This document shows positions 16,862 through 26,570 of a stretch of DNA of 64,000 nt, in pieces (position 1 is the stretch's first letter; the number at the start of each line of letters is the position of its first letter). The stretch comes from a bacterium HR28 (GTDB taxonomy: Bacteria > Chloroflexota > Chloroflexia > Thermomicrobiales > Thermomicrobiaceae): positions 62,001 to 126,000 of the forward strand of contig BEIE01000005.1 of assembly GCA_002898255.1 (NCBI GenBank), given 5' to 3'. The position numbers and the translations under genes are program-made. A model generated the notes under the pieces. That model was not told the origin of the DNA and ran no database searches. It was given only the letters and a program-made list of their open reading frames with translations.

Positions 16862-17203
16862 TCAGCGACGATGCCGTGCGCCAGCTTCCCGCCACCATCC
16901 CGCGAGGATACCGAGCAGTCCCAGGGTGACTGTCCCAGTCACGGTCATTGCCACAAGGTCGGCAAGGAGCGGAAAACGGGCCGCCCCTGGGATGAGCACG
17001 AACGGCCAGGCAAGCCACCAGTGCAACGTAGCCAAGATCCCGTTTGGATCCCCAATGACGTGTGCGAGCACCCATGCGCACCAACGGGCGAAGAGGAGTG
17101 TCCAATACAGCGATATCGCCACCATGATCCAGTTCGCGAATCGCGGCGCAAGCTGAGCTCGGCGGCGTGGGCGTCGAGCACGAACCGGAGTCGCAGCGCT
17201 CAT
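16862..17203 (-). CDS. small multi-pass membrane protein
   Basis: A 113-residue protein. A very basic N-terminus (residues 5-17) is followed by about three hydrophobic segments (about 25-50, 58-75, 80-105). Its start overlaps the coaBC stop by 4 bases (ATGA), strong evidence that it is translated. Arginines cluster at the ends, consistent with cytoplasmic termini. I do not recognise the family. It is the last gene of the DUF2085-coaBC unit. Confidence 0.6.
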   Translation of the reverse strand: MSAATPVRARRPRRRAQLAPRFANWIMVAISLYWTLLFARWCAWVLAHVIGDPNGILATLHWWLAWPFVLIPGAARFPLLADLVAMTVTGTVTLGLLGILAGWWREAGARHRR

Positions 17204-18396
17204 TGTTCATCCTGAGCAGAACGCCGCACCAAGAGGGCCTCAATGGCGTCCCAGATACGCTCAGCCACCTCCTCTTTCGGAAGTTCTGGCAACACCTCCG
17301 GCTGGTGACCAGGGCGCAGCAAGGTCACTTGCGCTGTCTCCGCCCCCATCGTCTTTCGCGCATCATTGACGACTAAAAGATGCAGGCGCTTGCGTTCCAA
17401 CTTCTCCGTCGCGTGCTCCAGCAGTCGCTCTGTCTCAGCAGCAAAGCCCACTTTTACCAGTCCCGGCCGGTTGATGGTCGCCAAGATGTCCTCAGTCGGC
17501 TCCAACTCCAGCACAAAAAGTTCCTGCCGCTTCTTCAGTTTTTCCGTTGCCACGACTCGAGGACGATAATCTGCGACCGCTGCACACATCACGAGCACAT
17601 CTGCTGAGGCGGTCGCCTCCTCTACTGCACGCAGCATCTCCACTGCTGTTCCCACATCGACACGCGCGACGCCGTATGGCGCAGGAAGACATGTTGGGCC
17701 ACTGATGAGGATTGTGCGCGCGCCGCGATCCCGAGCCACCTCAGCGAGCGCATAGCCCATCTTGCCGCTCGAGTGATTGCTAAGGAAACGTACTGGATCA
17801 AGCGGCTCCCGTGTCGGTCCGGCAGTGACCACGACGGTCCGGTCGGCGAGCGAGCCAGATCGCCCGAGGACAGTGCGTATGGCACCCACGAGCTCATCAG
17901 GCTCTGCCATCCTCCCTTCACCAATCATCCCCGACGCGAGCGGCCCGTAATGGGGTCCCACGACGATGACCCCACGCGAACGCAAGAGTTCGAGATTCGC
18001 TTGTGTGGCAGGATGCCGGTACATGTGGTGATCCATCGCCGGAGCAACCATCAGCGGTGCCGGACAGGCGAGTGCTGTCAACGTGACCGCGTCATCAGCG
18101 ATGCCATGGGCGAGCTTGGCAAGTGTGTCTGCCGTCGCGGGCGCGACAACCATCAGGTCTGCTGAAGCGCCGAGCGTGACATGACCAGCCTGCTCACCTT
18201 GCCAAACGCCGATTGTGGTGACCTGCACAGGTCGTTTCGTGAGGGCTTGAAACGTCAGCGGTCCCACGAAGTCGGTTGCTGCCCGCGTCATGACGACATC
18301 GACTTGGGCACCGCCCTGCACCAGGCGACGGACGAGCTCTACGGTCTTGTACGCCGCGATCCCGCCCGAAACACCGACGACGATCCGTTTTCCCAT
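17200..18396 (-). CDS. coaBC: bifunctional phosphopantothenoylcysteine decarboxylase/synthetase
   Basis: Two consecutive steps of coenzyme A synthesis: CTP-dependent joining of cysteine to 4'-phosphopantothenate (CoaB) and FMN-dependent decarboxylation (CoaC). The N-terminal flavoprotein half has GVSGGIAAYKTVELVR and the PAMDHHMYRHP region. The C-terminal synthetase half begins near residue 190 with GPTREPLDPVRFLSNHSSGK and has CAAVADYRP. Length 398 is normal. The ATG at 18396 shares one base with the upstream stop (TAATG), so translation is coupled to the DUF2085 gene. Confidence 0.93.
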   Translation of the reverse strand: MGKRIVVGVSGGIAAYKTVELVRRLVQGGAQVDVVMTRAATDFVGPLTFQALTKRPVQVTTIGVWQGEQAGHVTLGASADLMVVAPATADTLAKLAHGIADDAVTLTALACPAPLMVAPAMDHHMYRHPATQANLELLRSRGVIVVGPHYGPLASGMIGEGRMAEPDELVGAIRTVLGRSGSLADRTVVVTAGPTREPLDPVRFLSNHSSGKMGYALAEVARDRGARTILISGPTCLPAPYGVARVDVGTAVEMLRAVEEATASADVLVMCAAVADYRPRVVATEKLKKRQELFVLELEPTEDILATINRPGLVKVGFAAETERLLEHATEKLERKRLHLLVVNDARKTMGAETAQVTLLRPGHQPEVLPELPKEEVAERIWDAIEALLVRRSAQDEQ

Positions 18397-19007
18397 TAAG
18401 ACCCGCGGCACACTTCCTCCCTGGCTGACATCACTGATTCGTTCGGGCTTTGTTCGCGCCTGGCGAGAACTGCCCGGATTTCTGCGAACCCGAGCTCGAG
18501 GCGAGGATAGACGAACCACACCGTGGCAAGCGCGAACAACATGCCGGTCACAAGCCGCAGTTGCCATGTGCTCTCACGCAGCCCAACGAGCTGCGTTGTT
18601 CCATCGACTGCCATCGGTAAGGCCAAGAGAAAAGCACCTCGCCAGGAGAGCGGGTGTAAGGAGCGTCGCACGAGGGCATACACCAGACCAAGGACGAAGA
18701 CGCCTGTATAGATCGCCAGATCGCGTTGGCAATATGCTATCTGGTGGCCGAAGACAAAGAAGCTCCGCTCTGGCTTCTGGTGACAGACGAAGCGGTAAGC
18801 GAGGTAAATGATTTCCGCCAGTCGGGGGTGGCCACTTGCCATCAGCCACGGAGCAAGCAGCGGAAGGGCCGCAAAGAGTCCCGTCAGCACGTTCAGACTT
18901 GCCAGCCAGTGACGAGCCCAAACCGCTACGACACGGTCGACCCCACGTTCCAAGCGTGTCCGCTCTCCCGCCGAAATGAGATTTCCGGCACTGATTCGAC
19001 TTTCCAT
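18396..19007 (-). CDS. DUF2085 membrane protein
   Basis: A 203-residue membrane protein with the DUF2085 signature: FVCHQKPERSFFVFGHQIAYCQRD, with Cys and His residues in or near a membrane segment. Four to five hydrophobic segments lie at about 38-58, 65-80, 110-130, 138-155 and 160-180. The family is widespread and uncharacterised; the paired Cys/His suggest a metal or haem site. The ATG at 19007 has CGAGGT 8 bases upstream. Its stop overlaps the coaBC start. Confidence 0.75.
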   Translation of the reverse strand: MESRISAGNLISAGERTRLERGVDRVVAVWARHWLASLNVLTGLFAALPLLAPWLMASGHPRLAEIIYLAYRFVCHQKPERSFFVFGHQIAYCQRDLAIYTGVFVLGLVYALVRRSLHPLSWRGAFLLALPMAVDGTTQLVGLRESTWQLRLVTGMLFALATVWFVYPRLELGFAEIRAVLARREQSPNESVMSAREEVCRGS

Positions 19008-19031
19008 TTGGTTTGACCTCGCTGCAGCTCT

Positions 19032-19061
19032 TTGACGAACACCCTCTGCGAAGTTTATACT
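19032..19061 (+). promoter_or_regulatory. promoter of the tRNA-Glu gene
   Basis: TTGACG (19032-19037), an 18-base spacer and TATACT (19056-19061). The tRNA begins 23 bases after the -10. Confidence 0.7.
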
Positions 19062-19083
19062 GTGAGAGATTGCGTGGGCGCAT

Positions 19084-19157
19084 GCCCCCATCGTCTAGAG
19101 GCCTAGGACACCACCCTTTCAAGGTGGAGATCGCGGGTTCGAATCCCGCTGGGGGCA
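19084..19157 (+). tRNA. tRNA-Glu (anticodon TTC)
   Basis: A 74-nt cloverleaf. The acceptor arm is GCCCCCA/TGGGGGC with discriminator A. The anticodon stem CCACC/GGTGG encloses CTTTCAA, with anticodon TTC in its middle. The T arm is CGCGGGTTCGAATCCCG. The 3' CCA is not encoded (CTA follows). The identity Glu follows from the anticodon. Confidence 0.95.
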
Positions 19158-19546
19158 CTACCTCGCGACTCCAGTCGCACCGAAGCGAACAAGAAACGGG
19201 TAACGACAAACTCGCCAACGGTAAACCGCTGGTTCGCCACGGAGACGACAACTGGCAGGGCGACGTACCAGCATGCGACACTGTTGCCGTAATTTCGGAC
19301 ACGGGTGCTCACGGTACAGCATTCGCCACGCAGCCCGGCTGATTCACAGCATCGACCTCGCTCCCGAGGCGAGAATAGCAGTACACCAGTTGTGCCTCCA
19401 GCTCGAGGAGTACGGCAGTTCACGGGCGTGTTTTCTACGTCCCCGCTTCTCTGCTCGCCTCGTGGAACACTGGTGCCACGATCGCACTGGAACTGCCTCG
19501 TCCTGCGCGTTGCAACCCGTGTTTGCCCGACCGAGGAGGTGAGACA
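19158..19546 (+). other. 389-bp intergenic region after tRNA-Glu
   Basis: Holds no convincing gene. A small inverted repeat (CCTCG/CGAGG near 19358-19371) is the only structure I noted. It is the leader region of the nucleotidyltransferase gene. Confidence 0.4.
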
Positions 19547-20539
19547 ATGCACGTGGTGATCCCCGTAGCTGGTCTCGGCACGCGGCTCCGCCCACATACG
19601 TGGAGCAAGCCAAAACCGCTCGTCACTGTCGCGGGTAAACCGATCCTCGGTCATGTCCTCGATCGCCTCTTACGGCTTCCGCTCGAACGTGTTGTCTTCG
19701 TCACTGGCTACTTGGGCGAACAGATCGAAGAGTTTGTGCGTGAGCACTATCAGTTTGACGCGATCTTTGTCGAGCAGCCTGAGCCGCTCGGCCAGTCCCA
19801 TGCACTTCTCCAGGCCAAAGGACTGATCGATGGGCCGACGCTTGTCGTCTTTCCCGACCTGATCTTCGACGCTGATCTGGAATCCTTGTTGGAGTGCCGC
19901 TGGGACGGCGTCATTTTCGTCAAGGAGGTCGATGACCCTCGGCGTTTCGGCGTCGTTATCGTCGAGGATGGGCGAATCGTTCGGCTCGTCGAAAAGCCCC
20001 GGACACCGGTCAGTCATCTTGCCGTCGTGGGTGTGTACTATTTCCGCGATTTCGCAGCTCTGATCAAGGCGATCGAACAGCAGATCGCCGAGGACCGCCG
20101 ACGCGGCAACGAATACTACCTCGCCGAAGCGATTCAGATCTTGATCGATCGCGGTGCAACCATCGTTGCCCAACCTGTTTCCGTTTGGGAAGACTGCGGA
20201 ACAGTCGAGGCACTCTTACAAACAAACCGTTTCTTGCTCGATCGGCAAGCTGGCCCCCAACCATCCTTCCCGACGAGCGTTGTCGTTCCACCCGTCGTCA
20301 TCGATCCAACGGCTACCATCGAGCACGCGGTCGTCGGCCCCTATGTGAGCATCGGACCACAGGCCGTGGTCTCACACGCCATCGTCACCGATTCGATCAT
20401 TGACGAAGGCGCGACAATCGAGGGCGTCATGCTTCATCGCTCCATCGTTGGTCGACGCGCACGGGTCGTCGGCGACTTTCTCCGCGTCAACGTCGGTGAT
20501 TCCTCAGAGATCACATTTGCGCAACGTGACGGAGAGTGA
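19547..20539 (+). CDS. sugar-1-phosphate nucleotidyltransferase (RmlA-like)
   Basis: Transfers a nucleotide from NTP to a sugar 1-phosphate, giving NDP-sugar for surface glycans. The 330-residue protein has the NTP-binding loop GLGTRLRPHTWSKPKPLV and FPDLIFDAD with the metal Asp. A C-terminal left-handed beta-helix-like part (about 250-330; hexapeptide-type VVGPYVSIGPQAVV) completes it. The bacterial glucose-1-phosphate thymidylyltransferase-like (UGPase/RmlA-long) class fits, but the sugar cannot be read from sequence. The ATG at 19547 has GAGGAGGTGAG 4 bases upstream. It lies 3 bases before prmA. Confidence 0.85.
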   Translation: MHVVIPVAGLGTRLRPHTWSKPKPLVTVAGKPILGHVLDRLLRLPLERVVFVTGYLGEQIEEFVREHYQFDAIFVEQPEPLGQSHALLQAKGLIDGPTLVVFPDLIFDADLESLLECRWDGVIFVKEVDDPRRFGVVIVEDGRIVRLVEKPRTPVSHLAVVGVYYFRDFAALIKAIEQQIAEDRRRGNEYYLAEAIQILIDRGATIVAQPVSVWEDCGTVEALLQTNRFLLDRQAGPQPSFPTSVVVPPVVIDPTATIEHAVVGPYVSIGPQAVVSHAIVTDSIIDEGATIEGVMLHRSIVGRRARVVGDFLRVNVGDSSEITFAQRDGE

Positions 20540-20542
20540 TCG

Positions 20543-21463
20543 ATGTCCTCTCGCTGGCTCGAAGTCTCAGTTGAAGCGGACCTTGAGTCTGCCGATGCTG
20601 TTGCCGAACTCTTTGCTCGGTTTGGATACCAACAGGGAGTCGCGGTGTTTCACCCGGTCAAACAAGACCCGGACGGTGAACACGCTGCTCTTGACCCTGC
20701 AACACCAGTGAGAGTAACGACTTATCTCCCACTTGACGAGCATGTCGACGCGACGGTGGAGTCCCTGCGGCAGGCCCTCTGGCATCTCAGCTTGCTCGGC
20801 ACGGTGGGAGAACTTCAGCTCCGAACGCTGGCCGAGGAGGATTGGGCAGAAGCGTGGAAACAGCATTTTCCGGTGACACGGATCGGGCACCGCTTGGTGA
20901 TTCGTCCTTCTTGGCTCTCCTATACGCCGCACGCTGATGATGTGGTTATCGACTTGGATCCCGGTATGGCCTTCGGCACCGGTCTCCACCCGACGACCCA
21001 GCACTGCCTCATGTGGATCGAGCGGATCATTCGTCCAGGTGACATTGTGCTGGATGCTGGGGCTGGTTCTGGGATCCTCTCCATCGCTGCACTCAAGCTC
21101 GGGGCAGCCTTTGTCACCGCGATCGAACTCGACCCGGTCGCCAGTGACGTGCTGCGTGCCAACCTTGCTCGGAACGGCGTTCTGGAACGCGCTACGGTGC
21201 ATGTCGGTGATGTGACACGTGATCTGCACGAGCGCGAGGCTTACGATCTTGTCCTCGCCAACATCGTGGCACGCGTTCTCATCGACGCCGCACCACGACT
21301 TGTACGCGCGGCGCGGCCTGGTGCCTCCATCATCCTCAGCGGCATCATCGCATCAGCTGAAGAAGATGTGCGCGCTCGGTACCGGAAGCTTGGCGCCGAG
21401 GTTGTCGAGCGACGCCAGGATGGCGACTGGGTCAGTCTCCTGCTGAGCAGGACACGGCCATGA
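20543..21463 (+). CDS. prmA: ribosomal protein L11 methyltransferase
   Basis: Methylates lysines and the N-terminus of ribosomal protein L11 with SAM. The 306-residue protein has an N-terminal substrate-recognition domain (1-95), then the SAM-binding Rossmann fold with LDPGMAFGTGLHPTTQ, DAGAGSGILSIAALKLGA and LANIVA (the PrmA NIxA variant). It is flanked by sugar nucleotidyltransferase 3 bases upstream and rsmE, which starts inside its stop (ATGA); prmA-rsmE pairing is a common bacterial arrangement. Confidence 0.93.
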   Translation: MSSRWLEVSVEADLESADAVAELFARFGYQQGVAVFHPVKQDPDGEHAALDPATPVRVTTYLPLDEHVDATVESLRQALWHLSLLGTVGELQLRTLAEEDWAEAWKQHFPVTRIGHRLVIRPSWLSYTPHADDVVIDLDPGMAFGTGLHPTTQHCLMWIERIIRPGDIVLDAGAGSGILSIAALKLGAAFVTAIELDPVASDVLRANLARNGVLERATVHVGDVTRDLHEREAYDLVLANIVARVLIDAAPRLVRAARPGASIILSGIIASAEEDVRARYRKLGAEVVERRQDGDWVSLLLSRTRP

Positions 21464-22257
21464 GCCGATGCGGACATCGGTTCTATATTCCCACCACGTT
21501 GGATGTCGGGCGCACACTCGAACTCCCCGAGCGAATTTCTCGACAACTTGCACGCGTACTCCGGCTGCGTCCCGGAGACTCGATCGTCCTCTTTGACGGT
21601 CGCGGGGTCGACTTCGTTGCCGAGCTGCAGTCCGTGCAACCGGACAGAGCGCTCGCTGTTATCCAAAGCGCCCAGCCCTCCCGGCCGCTTCCGGCCCCAC
21701 CGATAACGCTGCTGCAAGCGCTTCTGCGTCACGATCACTTCGATCTTGTCATCGAGAAAGCGACGGAACTTGGTGTCGTCCGGATTGTGCCGCTCCGTAC
21801 ACAGCGGGTCGTCGTGCACTTGGACGAACGCAGCACCGCGCACCGTCTCGCGCGCTGGCAACGGATTGCGAGCGAGGCCAGTGAACAGTGCGGCCGCGGT
21901 GTCTTGCCCGATATCACTGCCCCTTGCTCGCTTCGTGATGCCCTCGGTCTTGTCGCCGCACACCGTCTCGTCGTGTTTTGGGAGGGGACTGAGGCTCCAT
22001 CGATCGTGCGTGACGAGTTTGACCGCACCGTACCAGTTGCTGTCGCAATCGGCCCTGAGGGGGGCTGGGCCGCGGAGGAAATCGAATTCCTGCGGCACCA
22101 TGGGGCGGAGCTCCGCTCGCTCGGCCCACTGATCCTCCGAGCGGAGACCGCTGCAATCGCTGGTGTTGCAGCAATTCGGGCACGCACGGAGGACGAAGTG
22201 CCCGGCCTTACGACCCCACCCGTACTTGGCGAACCTCGAGCGTCCGCAAGCGATTGA
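21460..22257 (+). CDS. rsmE: 16S rRNA (uracil1498-N3)-methyltransferase
   Basis: SPOUT-class methyltransferase for m3U1498 of 16S rRNA. The 265-residue protein has an N-terminal PUA-like domain (1-70; RFYIPTTLD, LARVLRLRPGDSI). The trefoil-knot domain has ATELGVVRIVPLRTQR, IGPEGGWAAEEIEF and LGPLILRAETAAI (the GPEGG and LGxxILRxETA motifs). The start overlaps prmA by 4 bases. Its 3' end overlaps the convergent ABC-class ATPase gene by 50 bases. Confidence 0.93.
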   Translation: MSRCGHRFYIPTTLDVGRTLELPERISRQLARVLRLRPGDSIVLFDGRGVDFVAELQSVQPDRALAVIQSAQPSRPLPAPPITLLQALLRHDHFDLVIEKATELGVVRIVPLRTQRVVVHLDERSTAHRLARWQRIASEASEQCGRGVLPDITAPCSLRDALGLVAAHRLVVFWEGTEAPSIVRDEFDRTVPVAVAIGPEGGWAAEEIEFLRHHGAELRSLGPLILRAETAAIAGVAAIRARTEDEVPGLTTPPVLGEPRASASD

Positions 22258-23929
22258 GGGCTGCAGCGAGTTCGTAGCGGCGAGGGCGCGCGAAGTCGCC
22301 AGGATGACCACGGAACGGTGAGAGAACGTCCAGTCCCTCCCGATCGATCACCGCCTCAAGCAGATCGAGCACCTCGGCTAGCGTTCGGTACCCATCGATG
22401 AAGCCCTGTTCCAGGGCATAGACCAGCGCCAAGCCAATGGCGCGGGTCTGGCTCGGGTCGACGAGCTGCTCCACGTGGCGGAGATCGATCGACTCGTACC
22501 CGAAGGCAACTTCCTCCGTTCCGTAGGCTCGCACGCGCGTCCGTTCGCGCCGTCGCGGGTCGATACTTTCTGGAAGCGGTATGCGCGGAACCACTCCTGG
22601 CCATGGAGTGGGCGCCTCAAAGTGTCCATCACCGTGACGCTGAGCCAGCTCTCGGGCTCGCAGCGTGACGTCCACTGGGCGGTACGAGCGCATCCAGATG
22701 ACGGTGTCCGCTACGTGGAGATAGTCCCCCGCACCACCCATCACGAGAACCGTCGAAACACCAGCTTCGCGATGCAGTTGCCGCACGCGATCGATGAAGG
22801 GCACGATCGGTTCGGCATCCGCTGGCACGAGTTCACGCATGAGATGATCGCGGATCATAAAGTTGGTCGCACAGGTATCTTCATCCATAAGAAGGACACG
22901 TGCTCCAACTTCCAGTGCCTCGAGAATGTTGGCGGCTTGGGAGGTCGAGCCACTCGCATCATCACTGGTGAAGCAGGTCGTCGAGCGGCCGAGCGGGAGA
23001 TCGCGGATGAAGGCGGAGAGATCAACGCCTACGACACGGCGCCCGTCCTCCGCTCGGATGACGACCGCATCACTCCGCGTGACAACACGTTCTCGTCCGT
23101 CTCCCGGGATGTGGTTGTATACCCCGCGTGCTAGCGCCTCAAGGAGCGTCGACTTTCCATGGAAGCCACCGCCGACGATAAGCGTGACACCTTCCGGGAT
23201 ACCCATCCCGCGGACTGGACCGCTGTGCGGAGTGAGGAGTTCCACTTCGAGGCTCGCGGGCGGTTCGAACGGAACAACCTCTTCCAACAACGGCTCTTGG
23301 CTCACGCCACTCCGTCGGGGAAGGATTGCGCCGCGACCGACAAAGGCCACCAAACCATGTTGTGGGAGCTGCTCACGGATCGCCTCCGCATCCTCGACGA
23401 CTGCCAAAAAGCGCTCGGCCTCCGCCAAAGCGGCACGGTCCAGCCAGAGCGTCATGCGCGCAAGTTCCGGCAGGAGGTCGGCGAGCAATTGCTCTGCGAC
23501 ATCGCCGAGAATCGTTCGCCCGGCTGCCGGTAAGCCAACCGACAGTCGGAGCTCCACACGATCATGCGCGATGCGGCAGGCTGTCCGCTCCAGCACCTCC
23601 TGCCCCCCAGCATCGATCATGATGAGACCCGACCGACCACTGCCGGCGCGACGCCGCCCCAGCTGCTCGATTGCCCGGCGCGCTCGGCGTGCCAGGAAAT
23701 CCTCTAGTGCGATGCGGCGGACACGACTGGACACCGCCGGTAGAGGCAGGCGCTGGCGCTCGACAATCAACCGAACTCGCGAGGGTGGCGCGTAGGGATC
23801 ACCTTGAACATGATCGACCGCGATGAGGACGTCTCCAGCGCGATAGAGACCACGGATCTCCTCATACGCTTTGTAGCCGCGCCGATCGATCCGCCGGAGA
23901 ATCGACCGGAGTGCGCCGATGTCCCGCAC
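22208..23929 (-). CDS. ABC-class P-loop ATPase of unknown role
   Basis: A 573-residue soluble ATPase of the conserved ABC-class family (COG3044 type). It has Walker A GGGFHGKSTLLEAL (about 235-248), the signature-like DASGSTSQAAN, Walker B VLLMDEDTCATNFMIRD, and an N-terminal domain (1-220) special to this family. It has no membrane segment, so it is not a transporter. The function is undescribed; the DEDTCATN element hints at nucleic-acid or chaperone work, but this is speculation. The GTG start at 23929 has GGGAGGG about 7 bases upstream. It converges on rsmE. Confidence 0.8.
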   Translation of the reverse strand: MRDIGALRSILRRIDRRGYKAYEEIRGLYRAGDVLIAVDHVQGDPYAPPSRVRLIVERQRLPLPAVSSRVRRIALEDFLARRARRAIEQLGRRRAGSGRSGLIMIDAGGQEVLERTACRIAHDRVELRLSVGLPAAGRTILGDVAEQLLADLLPELARMTLWLDRAALAEAERFLAVVEDAEAIREQLPQHGLVAFVGRGAILPRRSGVSQEPLLEEVVPFEPPASLEVELLTPHSGPVRGMGIPEGVTLIVGGGFHGKSTLLEALARGVYNHIPGDGRERVVTRSDAVVIRAEDGRRVVGVDLSAFIRDLPLGRSTTCFTSDDASGSTSQAANILEALEVGARVLLMDEDTCATNFMIRDHLMRELVPADAEPIVPFIDRVRQLHREAGVSTVLVMGGAGDYLHVADTVIWMRSYRPVDVTLRARELAQRHGDGHFEAPTPWPGVVPRIPLPESIDPRRRERTRVRAYGTEEVAFGYESIDLRHVEQLVDPSQTRAIGLALVYALEQGFIDGYRTLAEVLDLLEAVIDREGLDVLSPFRGHPGDFARPRRYELAAALNRLRTLEVRQVRVGS

Positions 23930-24031
23930 GCTCTACCCTCCCCTCGAACCATGAGCCAGAGTATAGTGGCCGCCCGGAGACACGGGCCGTCACTTTCTGG
24001 TCGGCCCACTCAGGAGAGATCGGAGCGTGCG

Positions 24032-24796
24032 ATGCCGTACTGCGAGCTGAGCCAGGTAACCATCTATTTCAACCGCGCTGGAAGCGGAGTACCGGTCGTT
24101 CTCCTGCACCAGTATTTCGGGACGAGTGAGAACTGGCTCGCTATCTTCGATATGCTCCGCCGCCACTTCGACGTCATCGCACCCGACCTCCGGGCACACG
24201 GCCGAAGCAGCGACCCAGGTGGTCGGCTGACGCTTGAAGGCTTCGCCGTTGACGTCGCCGAACTCCTCCATCGTCTCGACATCCGGGAGGCGCATTTGGT
24301 CGGGGCGAGCTTGGGCGCCATGGTCGCAGCACGACTGGCGCTATCCGGTGCAGTGAACGCGCGCTCACTCGTCTTCATCGGCCCGCCCAACTTCGCAGCA
24401 CCATCGACAGCAGAGTACACACGTTCTGTGATTGAAGAGCTTTTCCCAGCTCATGAGGACGAGTATGCCCACGCCCACCGCGCTCTCGGCCAGGATCATG
24501 CGCGGAAACGATTACTCGCGAACTTTATCCAGGACGGGATTGAACGGCCGCGCGAAATGCGCGAATGGGCACAGGGGATCGAACTGCTCGATCGGCCCAT
24601 CCTACTCATGGCTGGAGACAACGATCCTGTTGCGCCCGCGGATTGGCTCGTCGCGTTCACCGCTCAGCTGCCACGCGGGGAGGTTTGCATCCTACCCCGC
24701 GGTGGACACTTCCCACATCGCACCCTGCCACATCTGGCCGGCCAAGTGATACTGGATTTTCTCCTTCGCGTCGAGCGTGCTCGGTTGACGGATTAG
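24032..24796 (+). CDS. alpha/beta-fold hydrolase
   Basis: A 254-residue serine hydrolase. It has the oxyanion HQYFGTSENW, the nucleophile elbow GASLGA (Ser about 92), a late Asp in GDNDPVAP and the catalytic His in GGHFPHR. The family includes esterases, lactonases and carboxylic acid hydrolases. The substrate is not readable. The ATG at 24032 has GAGCGTGCG and weaker GGAGAG upstream. Its last 4 bases overlap the stop of the convergent membrane-protein gene. Confidence 0.83.
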   Translation: MPYCELSQVTIYFNRAGSGVPVVLLHQYFGTSENWLAIFDMLRRHFDVIAPDLRAHGRSSDPGGRLTLEGFAVDVAELLHRLDIREAHLVGASLGAMVAARLALSGAVNARSLVFIGPPNFAAPSTAEYTRSVIEELFPAHEDEYAHAHRALGQDHARKRLLANFIQDGIERPREMREWAQGIELLDRPILLMAGDNDPVAPADWLVAFTAQLPRGEVCILPRGGHFPHRTLPHLAGQVILDFLLRVERARLTD

Positions 24797-25239
24797 GGCC
24801 GCCCCGGCTGAAGCTGCGAGCCCAGGAAGAACGCGAGTTGCGCCAGTGCGAGAACCAGGAGCGCTAACAGGAGCAAGCCCGCCAAAAGTCGCCTGGACAA
24901 GCCCGCGCGAACTCCCAGATAAAGGGCTGCCACGAGCGGTGCCCCCATGAGTCCGCCATAGTGGCCCAACTCGACGAGCCAGTTCACGCTCGCTGGCGCA
25001 CTCAGCCCGAGGCCCCGCGCGCCGGCCGGCAACACAAGTAGGGAGAACATCAAGCCGCCGATTGGCAGCAGCGTGGCGACCAGTTTGTCGGCGAGCCTCC
25101 AGCGCGGGTTCGCCCAGGCGAGCACGAGTCCCACTGGCCACAGTACAGCCGTGGCGCTGACGGCAACCACCGTGAGTACATCCTGGTCGCTCCACTCACG
25201 GTCATGTCCCGGGGAATGCAGCAGCGAGCGCTGGCTCAT
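24793..25239 (-). CDS. small membrane protein with four hydrophobic segments
   Basis: A 148-residue protein with membrane segments at about 22-44, 52-72, 88-108 and 115-138. An N-terminal stretch of about 20 polar residues precedes them. No motif that I recognise. It lies 29 bases downstream of rho, on the same strand, so it is likely co-transcribed. Confidence 0.6.
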   Translation of the reverse strand: MSQRSLLHSPGHDREWSDQDVLTVVAVSATAVLWPVGLVLAWANPRWRLADKLVATLLPIGGLMFSLLVLPAGARGLGLSAPASVNWLVELGHYGGLMGAPLVAALYLGVRAGLSRRLLAGLLLLALLVLALAQLAFFLGSQLQPGRP

Positions 25240-25268
25240 CGCACACCCAACTCCTTACCTCGTTCCCT

Positions 25269-26570
25269 TTAGAGGTCCTTGTGTAGGGTTGCGAGGAACT
25301 CCGCGTTATTCTGCGTGCGTGCCAATCGGCCGAGTACGAGCTCCGTACCGTCGGTACCACCAAGCATCGAGACCATGCGGCGCATCGTCCAGACCTGACG
25401 CAGTGTTTGCTCGTCAAGCAGCAGCTCCTCACGCCGTGTCCCCGACCGCTGGATATCGATAGCCGGGAAGATTCGTCGCTCAGCGAGCTTGCGGTCGAGG
25501 TGGAGCTCCATGTTCCCGGTTCCCTTGAACTCCTCATAGATGACGTCGTCCATACGGGAACCGGTGTCGACCAAGCACGTTGCGATAATGGTGAGGCTTC
25601 CGCCACCCTCGATGTTCCGCGCCGCACCGAAGAAGCGCTTCGGCGGATAGAGCGCCACAGGGTCGATACCACCGGAGAGCGTCCGTCCGCTCGGCGGGAC
25701 GCTCAGGTTGTAAGCACGGGCCAGCCGCGTGATCGAGTCCAACAGGATCACAACATCCATCCCGCACTCGACCAGCCGCTTGGCTCGCTCAAGCGTCATC
25801 TCGGCGACCCGGATATGGTCCTCCACGGGCTCGTCGAAGGTGGAGGAGATCACTTCACCATCGACCGAGCGCCGCATGTCGGTAACTTCCTCTGGGCGCT
25901 CACCAATGAGCAACACGATCAGGTGAATGTCCTTGTAATTCGTCGTGATCCCGTTGGCGATGTGCTTGAGCAGTACCGTCTTACCGGCTTTGGGCGGAGA
26001 GACGATCAAGCCGCGCTGCCCACGACCGATCGGCGCTACGAGATTGACGAGGCGGGTCGAGAGAATGTGCGGCTCCGTCTCAAGATTGATGAGCTCCATC
26101 GGGAAGATGGGCGTCAGGCTGTCAAAGCTCGGACGCCGCCGCGCGAGCTCGGGATCCATGCCGTTGACAGCATCGACGCGGAGCAAGCTGTAATATTTCT
26201 CATTCTCCTTCGGTGGTCGCACCTGCCCAGCGACCCAGTCCCCTTGCCGCAGCCCAAAGCGCCGAATTTGCGACTGCGAGACATAAACATCGTTGGGCCC
26301 GGGCAAGTACCGCTCACCGCGCAGGAAGCCGAAGCCGTCCTCGGTGATCTCCAGGACACCCTCGCCGAAGATGCCGCCCTCTCGCTCCGTCTGCGCCCGC
26401 AGGATCTTGTTGACCAGTTCCATCTTGCGCAGACGCTGAGCATTCGGAATACCAAAGTCGCGGGCGATCGCCTGGAGCTCCTCCAGACTTTTCTCCTGCA
26501 GCTCAGCGGCGGTCAGCGCGGGAGACTCCTTGATCTCTTCAACAGTTGTGGTCGGCGTTACCGGATCCAT
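25269..26570 (-). CDS. rho: transcription termination factor Rho
   Basis: Hexameric RNA helicase that ends transcription. The 433-residue protein has the N-terminal Rho_N helical domain ([22 protein letters not shown]), an OSB cold-shock-like RNA-binding domain with DGFGFLR, then Walker [13 protein letters not shown]. Walker [17 protein letters not shown] and the arginine-finger region follow. The ATG at 26570 is preceded by GAGGAGGACTGC. No large insertion is present. It follows glpX on the same strand, about 307 bases downstream of its stop. Confidence 0.96.
   Translation of the reverse strand: MDPVTPTTTVEEIKESPALTAAELQEKSLEELQAIARDFGIPNAQRLRKMELVNKILRAQTEREGGIFGEGVLEITEDGFGFLRGERYLPGPNDVYVSQSQIRRFGLRQGDWVAGQVRPPKENEKYYSLLRVDAVNGMDPELARRRPSFDSLTPIFPMELINLETEPHILSTRLVNLVAPIGRGQRGLIVSPPKAGKTVLLKHIANGITTNYKDIHLIVLLIGERPEEVTDMRRSVDGEVISSTFDEPVEDHIRVAEMTLERAKRLVECGMDVVILLDSITRLARAYNLSVPPSGRTLSGGIDPVALYPPKRFFGAARNIEGGGSLTIIATCLVDTGSRMDDVIYEEFKGTGNMELHLDRKLAERRIFPAIDIQRSGTRREELLLDEQTLRQVWTMRRMVSMLGGTDGTELVLGRLARTQNNAEFLATLHKDL

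Noticed and set aside
21241-22311. 356-residue frame antisense to prmA and rsmE
   Set aside because: Shadow of two well-supported genes.
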